Shown: one piece after another, positions 34,496 to 40,956 of the stretch
Position numbering within the stretch: the first letter of the stretch is position 1
How the letters are laid out: every line of letters starts with the position of its first letter
From: Mucilaginibacter sp.
GTDB lineage: Bacteria > Bacteroidota > Bacteroidia > Sphingobacteriales > Sphingobacteriaceae
DNA: 46,622 nucleotides
Assembly (NCBI GenBank): GCA_016763755.1
Contig: JAESTD010000332.1
Coordinates: forward strand, 1-46,622
Direction: 5' to 3'
Made by a program: the position numbers and the translations under genes
Notes under the pieces: generated by a model
What the model was told of the DNA's origin: nothing
What the model saw: only the letters and a program-made list of their open reading frames with translations
Databases searched by the model: none

Positions 34496-34588
34496 CGTCA
34501 TTGCGAGGAGCGACAGCGACCCGGCAATCTTACAGGCAGATCGTATATACTTGTCCTATGAGATTGCCACGCTATGCTCGCAATGACA
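34496..34588. repeat. Palindromic repeat, GTCATTGCGAG family, second copy type
   Basis: Left arm GTCATTGCGAGGAGCGACAG to GGCAATCT (34497-34530) and right arm AGATTGCC to CTCGCAATGACA (34561-34588) form imperfect inverted repeats. The outer 11 bases equal those of the repeat at 27-124. Confidence 0.75.
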
Positions 34589-34604
34589 TATTTGGAGGGA
34601 TTAA

Positions 34605-37061
34605 TCAAAGCGTAAACACCACCTTAAAACTTACATTCCTCCCCATATTATAAATACCGGAGCGGCCATTTGGCAATGAGTTATAATATTCAAAATATTT
34701 TAAGCGGTTAAGGTTAGATTGATAAGCCACATCAAACAGGTTATCAGCCTGAATAAACAACTCACAAATAGGTTTGCCTGATTTGCGCTTGATTGTTGAA
34801 CCCACACCTGCATGCACAAGGGTGTAGCCGGGCGTGGGTGTTTCAGTATCGTTTAATGCGTAATAGCGGTTTTGCGCGGCGTATAGATCTAAACCGGTGC
34901 GCAGCCAAAGTTTAGAAAACAAGCCATAATTACCATTCAGTTTAAACCTCACATCAGATTGCCAGTGAAGAGGTGGAATGAATGGCAGATATTTTGCCGC
35001 TCCATTGCTTTGCTCTATCAACTTTGGGTTTTTATTAAGGCCAATAACATAAGCCAGGCTGTTATTAAACTCAAACCAATTGGCAGCTTGCGGATGCAGG
35101 TTAAAACTAAACTCTGCACCATATAAACGTGCTTTTGATTGCTGGTATTGGTAGGTAGTATTCCCCGGAACGATGATAACCGGGTTGCCATTCTCGTCGT
35201 CCAAACGCGATTGATAAATGTAGTTATCAATGTTATTATTGAATATCTCCAAAGCAAGATCGGCATCTTTTAGGTAGGCTATAAAGCCAAGGTCTTCCTG
35301 TAAACTAAATTCCGGGTTAAAGTTTCTGTTACCCAGATATACGATATGTGCGCCGGGGTCTAAACCGTTGCTGCCAATCTCTGTGATGTTGGGTGCACGA
35401 TATCCGCGGGCAATGTTGGCTTTTAAAAGCACGCGTTCGTTTAAGTTGTACGTTAATCCCAAACTGCCTGAAATGCCGTAATAGTTATGACTAAACTCAG
35501 GGAACTGCAATTTCCCTGCAGGGTTACCGGCCTCCACTTTTTTCTCAAACCCATTAACCGGGTCTGGGCCCACAAAGAAGTTGTTCCAGTTGATGTGGCG
35601 GGTGTCATATCGGATTCCTCCGGAGAGATCCACCTTGCCAAATGTCTTTTTTGCGAATGCAAAGCCGCCGATATCAAACAAATTATAGTCGGGGATAGGG
35701 AAATCGGTAGCGTCTTTACTGGCGTTGTTTTGGTAAATGCCGTTCACCCCAAACGCCGTTTCCCAGCCATGCCATATTTGTGGGCTGTACCTGAAATCGT
35801 AATTAATGGTATTCAGCGTTACATATAGCCCCGCCTGCTGCGGTTGTGTAGGGTGATTGTATTCTCTTCGGATGCTTTGCTGCCAGCCTAATGCAGCATC
35901 AAATATGCCGCCGCCTGTTTTTATCTCTGTTTTGTTGTAGATGCGGTAATGTTGAATATGCTGATGCAACGGTGTCATCCCGTACGATGTCAGCCATTTA
36001 TTCGGCGCTAATGGGCGATTTTTAATATCGTCGTTAGGTCCTTCTGCAACTTGTACGGTGAATCTCCTGCTCAAAGAGTCGCGACTGCCATCAGGGATCT
36101 CCTGTTTGTTGTTATACGCTGCCGCGCTAAATTGCGAGTATCCCCAGGTTTTATCAACCCTTGCCATGCCCGAGAAAATGTATTCCTGGTAGGCCGTATT
36201 ATAAACGTAGCCGTCAACTTTATTGTAATAATTATGAGCCGTTTTGCCCGTAGCTCTGAATGCGTATTTCCAATCGTTCTGTTTGTATGCTAAACCAAGT
36301 GACGAAGCGATAAGGCCGTTATTGGTATGGTATTCAGTAGTAAGATCGCCGTTCAGTTGGCTGTTCTCTCCTGCCGGGATATATGGGATCAGGTTGATAA
36401 CACCCGCCAAAGCATCCGACCCGTAAGTTAAACTTGCAGGGCCCTTAATTACTTCGGCGCGGGCCATGCCATACTGGTCAACTTCAATGCCATGCTCATC
36501 GCCCCATTGCTGGCCTTCCTGGCGGATGCCGTCATACAAGGTAAGCACGCGGTTGTACCCCAGTCCACGGATGAACGGCTTGGAGATATTAGGCCCGGTA
36601 GTAACCGCTGTTACACCCGGTACGCCTTTGGTGATAGCTTCAATAATATTGCTGTTTACATTTTGCTCTATGTCTTTTTTGGTAAGAACAGCGATGGGCA
36701 CAGGGTTGCTCCGCAGCTCTGTAGCGCGAGATACGCCGGTTATCACTACCTCGCTCAATTTAGAACTGCCTTCTTTCAACTCAGCGTTTTGTACAAGCGT
36801 ATCAGCTGCTATATGCACTTTAATATGTTGCGAAAAATAACCGATGCTGGAGAATACGAGCACATAGTCGCCGGGTTTTATCCGGGCTAATTTATACATG
36901 CCATTTTTATCTGTAGTTGTACCGTACGGTGTGCCTTGTAAACTTACACTTGCATAGGCTAATGATGAGCCACCAGTTGTAACAGCACCTTTCAGTGTGC
37001 CATTTTGAGCATAAAGTGCTGATGAAGTGAGTATAAGTAAACAAGTAATTAAGTGACGCAT
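34605..37061 (-). CDS. TonB-dependent receptor, probably metal-related
   Basis: 818 residues: signal peptide (MRHLITCLLILTSSALYAQ), CarboxypepD_reg domain (about 22-105), plug (about 115-225 with VPGVTAVTTGPNISKPFIRG and GPASLTYGSDALAGVINLIP), then the outer-membrane barrel ending GRNVSFKVVFTL. The substrate is not readable from the barrel. The neighbouring, divergent MntR/DtxR-type repressor and a palindromic operator between the two starts imply uptake of manganese, iron or a metal chelate, shut off when the metal is abundant. Confidence 0.88.
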   Translation of the reverse strand: MRHLITCLLILTSSALYAQNGTLKGAVTTGGSSLAYASVSLQGTPYGTTTDKNGMYKLARIKPGDYVLVFSSIGYFSQHIKVHIAADTLVQNAELKEGSSKLSEVVITGVSRATELRSNPVPIAVLTKKDIEQNVNSNIIEAITKGVPGVTAVTTGPNISKPFIRGLGYNRVLTLYDGIRQEGQQWGDEHGIEVDQYGMARAEVIKGPASLTYGSDALAGVINLIPYIPAGENSQLNGDLTTEYHTNNGLIASSLGLAYKQNDWKYAFRATGKTAHNYYNKVDGYVYNTAYQEYIFSGMARVDKTWGYSQFSAAAYNNKQEIPDGSRDSLSRRFTVQVAEGPNDDIKNRPLAPNKWLTSYGMTPLHQHIQHYRIYNKTEIKTGGGIFDAALGWQQSIRREYNHPTQPQQAGLYVTLNTINYDFRYSPQIWHGWETAFGVNGIYQNNASKDATDFPIPDYNLFDIGGFAFAKKTFGKVDLSGGIRYDTRHINWNNFFVGPDPVNGFEKKVEAGNPAGKLQFPEFSHNYYGISGSLGLTYNLNERVLLKANIARGYRAPNITEIGSNGLDPGAHIVYLGNRNFNPEFSLQEDLGFIAYLKDADLALEIFNNNIDNYIYQSRLDDENGNPVIIVPGNTTYQYQQSKARLYGAEFSFNLHPQAANWFEFNNSLAYVIGLNKNPKLIEQSNGAAKYLPFIPPLHWQSDVRFKLNGNYGLFSKLWLRTGLDLYAAQNRYYALNDTETPTPGYTLVHAGVGSTIKRKSGKPICELFIQADNLFDVAYQSNLNRLKYFEYYNSLPNGRSGIYNMGRNVSFKVVFTL

Positions 37062-37077
37062 TATTATATATTTTGCA

Positions 37078-37085
37078 CAAACGTA
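37078..37085 (-). promoter_or_regulatory. -7 element of the TonB receptor gene
   Basis: TACGTTTG on the minus strand, an exact TAnnTTTG, 17 bases upstream of the ATG at 37061. The -33 region would fall at the edge of the palindromic operator. Confidence 0.5.
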
Positions 37086-37108
37086 TGAATTAAATTTTGT
37101 TAAGTAAA

Positions 37109-37140
37109 TAAATAAAATTAGGCAAGACTAATTTTATTTA
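37109..37140. promoter_or_regulatory. Perfect 32-bp palindromic operator, probable MntR/DtxR box
   Basis: TAAATAAAATTAG, six bases, CTAATTTTATTTA: 13-base perfect arms. The core TTAGGCAAGACTAA resembles DtxR/MntR-type boxes (TTAGG-centred). It sits between divergent promoters: its right arm reaches the -33 region of mntR and its left edge the upstream region of the TonB receptor promoter. Confidence 0.7.
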
Positions 37141-37158
37141 TAACTGATGCTAATTGTT

Positions 37159-37166
37159 TATGTTTG
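37159..37166 (+). promoter_or_regulatory. -7 element of the MntR-type gene
   Basis: TATGTTTG, an exact TAnnTTTG, 18 bases before the ATG at 37185. TTTA at 37137-37140, inside the operator, is the likely -33 region. Confidence 0.55.
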
Positions 37167-37184
37167 TATAAGCCAGAAATAATT

Positions 37185-37841
37185 ATGATCACCCTTTCAG
37201 AAGAGAATTACCTGAAATGTATTTATCGCCTTTGGCAGGATAAAGGGCAAAAGATAACTCCAACCGCCATTGCCGAATCTTTGGGGAATAACCCGGCATC
37301 AGTTGTAGACATGATCCGTAAACTAACGGATAAGCAACTGATCAATTACGACAAAAAGAAAGGGGTTGAGTTAACCACCCAGGGGCAGAAGGATGCAACA
37401 TTGATTGTCCGCCGCCATCGCCTGTGGGAAGTTTTCCTGCTGGAAAAACTGGGCTACCATTGGGATGAGATCCACGACATTGCAGAAGAGCTTGAGCATA
37501 TCAAAGACGCCACCCTTGCCGACAGGTTAGATAAATTCCTGGGCTTCCCTGAGTACGACCCTCATGGCGATCCCATTCCCAAAGCAAACGGTAAAATGGC
37601 CAAGCGCTACTCTACTACTTTGGCCGATGTGAAAACCGGCGGACAATGCCGCGTGGTTGCAGTGAAAGACACCACCAGTCAGTTTTTACAGTACCTGCAA
37701 AAGCTGGGCATTAACATCGGCACAAAAATTCAGCTGATAGAGAGGATCTCATTTGATAACTCGCTGGTGATAAGCATTGATGGCGCGGAGCATAAAACCG
37801 TATCACAAAAATTTGGGGAGAGTTTGCTCATTGATATGTAG
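37185..37841 (+). CDS. MntR/DtxR-family metal-dependent repressor
   Basis: 218 residues from ATG 37185 (MITLSEENYLKCIYRL); a TTG start 21 bases upstream is unlikely. N-terminal winged HTH (about 1-60, TPTAIAESLGNNPASVVDMIRKLTDKQLINY), dimerisation/metal-binding domain (about 65-135, HRLWEVFLLEKLGYHWDEIHDIAEELEHI with Glu/His ligands and FPEYDPHGDPIP), and a C-terminal FeoA/SH3-like domain (about 150-218). The metal could be manganese or iron. Divergent from the TonB receptor over a shared operator, so autoregulation is expected. Confidence 0.88.
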   Translation: MITLSEENYLKCIYRLWQDKGQKITPTAIAESLGNNPASVVDMIRKLTDKQLINYDKKKGVELTTQGQKDATLIVRRHRLWEVFLLEKLGYHWDEIHDIAEELEHIKDATLADRLDKFLGFPEYDPHGDPIPKANGKMAKRYSTTLADVKTGGQCRVVAVKDTTSQFLQYLQKLGINIGTKIQLIERISFDNSLVISIDGAEHKTVSQKFGESLLIDM

Positions 37842-37898
37842 TTTAGATAGAGTAAATACCACTGAAACTAAATCAATAGAATCGGCGTTTCTAACTAC

Positions 37899-38804
37899 AT
37901 GAAACGCACGCTCTGCATTTTCATATTGATGGCTGCCTTTGCCCGACTCTCTGCGCAAAACAGGCCCATTATTGCCTTTGCCAGCGATACCCAGGAACCA
38001 ATGTGGATAGAGAAGCTATTCCTAAAATCGAACCATAACCTGCTGGCGACAAAAATGATCTTTAACGATGTTGATCAGCTTCACCCTAATGCATTCTTTA
38101 TTTTGGGAGATGTGGTCTCAGTAGGAAAGAACAAAAAAGCTTGGCGGAACATCGATAAATACATAGGGCAACTGGTTAAAGATTCTATCCCGGTTTATGC
38201 CACTTTGGGTAACCATGAGGTGATGTTCAATTCCAAAAAAGGCATAACCAATTTCAGAAAACGTTTCCCTGATTATGAGCCATCGGGCTATACCAGGGTG
38301 GTTGATTCTGTAGCGGTGGTTTTGCTCAATTCCAATTTTGGGCAGATGACAGTGCAAGAAATTGTTACGCAGAATAAATGGTACGCAGATAAACTAACCG
38401 CGCTGGACAATGACGCAGCCATTAAGTTGGTTATAGTAGGCTGTCATCACTCGCCTTACACCAACAGCTCCATCGTTAGCCCATCCGAAGCAGTGAAAGA
38501 TAATTTTGTTCCGCCCTTTATTAAATCAAAAAAGGCTGTGCTGTTCTTGTCGGGGCACTCGCACAACTTTGAGCAGTTTAAGATGCAGGGTAAAAACTTC
38601 CTTGTCATCGGCGGTGGTGGCGGGCTGCACCAACCACTCAAGAAAAAGGAAAAGCAACAGGCCGATATTGCAACAAGTTATAAACCGGATTTTCACTATC
38701 TGGAAGTAAGTCGAGACGGCGAAACACTCAACATTCTCTCGCGCAAGTTAAGCGCCGATTTTAAAAGCTTTAGCGACGGATATAGTTTGAAAGTGGGGAA
38801 ATAA
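37899..38804 (+). CDS. Secreted calcineurin-like metallophosphoesterase
   Basis: 301 residues with a signal peptide (CIFILMAAFARLSAQ). The metal-ligand set is seen in order: FASDTQEP (Asp), FILGDVV, TLGNHE, VGCHHSPYTN and LSGHSHNFE. The phosphodiester or monoester substrate is unknown. It stands alone, facing the convergent SRPBCC gene with a gap of only 3 bases, and has no recognisable terminator. Confidence 0.88.
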   Translation: MKRTLCIFILMAAFARLSAQNRPIIAFASDTQEPMWIEKLFLKSNHNLLATKMIFNDVDQLHPNAFFILGDVVSVGKNKKAWRNIDKYIGQLVKDSIPVYATLGNHEVMFNSKKGITNFRKRFPDYEPSGYTRVVDSVAVVLLNSNFGQMTVQEIVTQNKWYADKLTALDNDAAIKLVIVGCHHSPYTNSSIVSPSEAVKDNFVPPFIKSKKAVLFLSGHSHNFEQFKMQGKNFLVIGGGGGLHQPLKKKEKQQADIATSYKPDFHYLEVSRDGETLNILSRKLSADFKSFSDGYSLKVGK

Positions 38805-38807
38805 TAC

Positions 38808-39245
38808 TTAGCCTTTTTTGTCAGGATGGCCTTCGCCGGAGACGATCAGTTGCCTTAGGCTTTCGATGTAATATCGCCAGCCACCGCTGCAAGCTTCAAA
38901 ACAAGCTAAGGCAGGCACTAAGCCATAGTGTGTAAACTCCAGGGTCGTTTCTCCATCTTTTCGTCCTATCTCAAAAATAATGGTTGTGCCAGTCCATTCG
39001 GTTTTATCGTCAACAAAATTAATACTGCTATCGGTGGTTAGCCAAACTACTTTTTTATCGGGAACTACCTCGGTTAAACGGTGTCGACTGTAGTGCAGAT
39101 CGCCATGGCGGTAAATAAACTCATCACCTTGATGCGCAGATTCGCCCTCAAGCGTAGCCGACCACCAGCCGCGTACGTTAGTTACGGCTTCAAATACCTC
39201 ATGTGGAGTTTCAGATACAGTAAAGGATATTTTAAGATCTTCCAT
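38808..39245 (-). CDS. SRPBCC/AHSA1-type domain protein
   Basis: 145 residues in the Bet v 1-like fold: LKISFTVSETPHEVFEAVTNVRGWWS at the start, then KVVWLTTDSSINFVDDKTEWTGTTIIFEI and a C-terminal helix with WRYYIESLRQLIVSGEGHP. Members bind small hydrophobic ligands or Hsp90; the role here is unknown. Lies 5 bases downstream of the DinB-family gene and is co-transcribed with it. Confidence 0.85.
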   Translation of the reverse strand: MEDLKISFTVSETPHEVFEAVTNVRGWWSATLEGESAHQGDEFIYRHGDLHYSRHRLTEVVPDKKVVWLTTDSSINFVDDKTEWTGTTIIFEIGRKDGETTLEFTHYGLVPALACFEACSGGWRYYIESLRQLIVSGEGHPDKKG

Positions 39246-39250
39246 AACGG

Positions 39251-39862
39251 TTATTTTTTAGGGAATCCCGGATTAGCCATTATTTCATCTATCTGTTGCG
39301 TATGCCTGTTGCTGTGGGCTGATATCAACAGGATAAACTGGTATGCATCATAAGTGCCAATAGGCAATACAGATACATGATTGCGCAGATCATCTTGTGT
39401 GTTTTTTACAAAGGCGATCAGTTTTTCGCGGTTTTGCTTAAAGTCGGCAAGTGCATCTGCTGCGTTTGGGTAATTTGAGTTAGCGGGTTCCAATGCTGCA
39501 AATGTTTTTGATTTATGAGAGCGATCTTCTACCGCTTTAACCAGATCGGCATCAGAAAATTTTATTTCTGACCTCTTTTCTGGGTTAGCTGGTTTCTTTA
39601 AGGATTCATCCACCATTGCCCATAAAGTTTTTTCGGCTGTTGCAATGTGTTTGATACATTCCTCAATACTCCATTTGTCTGCTGCTGGTTTAAATTTTAG
39701 TTGGGCTTCGTTTAGGTTTTTAACAGCGCTGAACACACCGGCTTCTGTTTCATTTAAAGATTCCAGGGCGTAATCTCTCTCCGCGGAAGTTAGCTGCGTT
39801 TGAGCGTTACTTTTATAGGCGATAAGGCTCAGGATAATTATCATAACTCTTATTGTTTTCAT
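39251..39862 (-). CDS. Secreted DinB-family protein
   Basis: 203 residues from ATG 39862, which opens a signal peptide (MKTIRVMIIILSLIAYKSNAQ); nine in-frame codons upstream are discounted. The DinB four-helix bundle has metal-binding His in WSIEECIKHIATAEKTLW and SAHSNRHTQQIDEI. DinB-like proteins are putative metal-dependent hydrolases/thiol transferases; a secreted form is a common Bacteroidetes variation. No definite activity. It is divergent from the GlxA-type regulator. Confidence 0.85.
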   Translation of the reverse strand: MKTIRVMIIILSLIAYKSNAQTQLTSAERDYALESLNETEAGVFSAVKNLNEAQLKFKPAADKWSIEECIKHIATAEKTLWAMVDESLKKPANPEKRSEIKFSDADLVKAVEDRSHKSKTFAALEPANSNYPNAADALADFKQNREKLIAFVKNTQDDLRNHVSVLPIGTYDAYQFILLISAHSNRHTQQIDEIMANPGFPKK

Positions 39863-39942
39863 GATTTGGCGATTTAGTTTGCACAACAAATGTATAGACT
39901 AAATTTACATCCCTGCGGGTGTTATTTAGACAACCTGACGGG

Positions 39943-39974
39943 TTGATTTGGACATGAGATAATGATTATCTTTG
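39943..39974 (+). promoter_or_regulatory. Promoter of the GlxA-type regulator gene
   Basis: TTG (39943), 20 bases, TATCTTTG (39967-39974): an exact -7 element 16 bases before the ATG at 39991. Confidence 0.55.
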
Positions 39975-39990
39975 TGAAAAGCAGCAGTTT

Positions 39991-40953
39991 ATGAAACATC
40001 TTACCATCTTAGTTCCCGACGGCGAAAATAACCTGAGCAGTATTGTGGGTGCCTACAAGATCTTCAGTCGGGCAAACGCTTTCCGCAAGGAAATATTCAA
40101 GATAGAATTGGCTGGAATTTCAAAAGCGATAGATTTTTATGGTGGTTTATTTACTGCAAAACCGCACAAGCATATCTCTGAAATAAAAAGAACTAATCTG
40201 GTTATCATACCATCTTTAAACCATAACTACAATAAAAGTACTGCCCTAAACAGCGAACTGATAAATTGGGTTGGTGAGCAGTATAGGCAAGGAGCAGAGA
40301 TTGCCAGCATATGCACAGGTGCTTACCTGCTTGCTGCCGCCGGGTTATTAGATGGCAGGAGTTGCTCTACCCATTGGTCGGCGGCAGATGAGTTGAAGCA
40401 ACGCTATCCCAAAGTAAACCTAAAAACAGACCAGCTGATTACTGATGAACACGGCATCTACACCAACGGCGGAGCTTACTCGTTCCTCAACCTCATACTT
40501 TACCTGGTTGAGAAATATTACGGCCGTGAGACAGCCATTTTCTGCGCAAAGGTTTTCCAAATTGAGATAGACCGACAAAGCCAGTCATCATTTATTGTTT
40601 TCAGGGGGCAAAAAACACATAGCGATGAGATGGTTAAAAAAGCGCAGGAATACATAGAAAGCAAAGTAGATGAAAAGATATCGACCGAACACCTGGCAGC
40701 GAGCTTTGCCATTGGCCGTCGCAATTTCGATCGCCGCTTTATCAAAGCCACCGGCAATACACCTACAGAATATGCGCAACGCGTAAAAATCGAGGCGGCC
40801 AAAAAAGCATTTGAAACCAGTCGCAAAACTATCAATGAAGTGATGTACGAAGTGGGTTACTCCGACTTGAAAGCTTTTCGCGAAGTATTCCGGAAGATTA
40901 CAGGCATGTCTCCGTTAGAATATCGCAACCGGTATAATAAAGACGCTGCGTAA
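39991..40953 (+). CDS. GlxA-family AraC-type transcriptional regulator
   Basis: 320 residues. N-terminal DJ-1/PfpI (GATase1-like) domain, about 1-190, with the nucleophile elbow ASICTGAYLLAAAGLLDGRSCSTHW, then a C-terminal AraC/XylS double HTH (about 215-315: DEKISTEHLAASFAIGRRNFDRRFIKATGNTPTEYAQRVKIEAAKKAF and VMYEVGYSDLKAFREVFRKITGMSPLEYRNRY). The first domain probably senses a small ligand rather than acting as an enzyme. It may control the divergent DinB/SRPBCC pair. The convergent permease gene ends 3 bases downstream. Confidence 0.92.
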   Translation: MKHLTILVPDGENNLSSIVGAYKIFSRANAFRKEIFKIELAGISKAIDFYGGLFTAKPHKHISEIKRTNLVIIPSLNHNYNKSTALNSELINWVGEQYRQGAEIASICTGAYLLAAAGLLDGRSCSTHWSAADELKQRYPKVNLKTDQLITDEHGIYTNGGAYSFLNLILYLVEKYYGRETAIFCAKVFQIEIDRQSQSSFIVFRGQKTHSDEMVKKAQEYIESKVDEKISTEHLAASFAIGRRNFDRRFIKATGNTPTEYAQRVKIEAAKKAFETSRKTINEVMYEVGYSDLKAFREVFRKITGMSPLEYRNRYNKDAA

Positions 40954-40956
40954 ATT

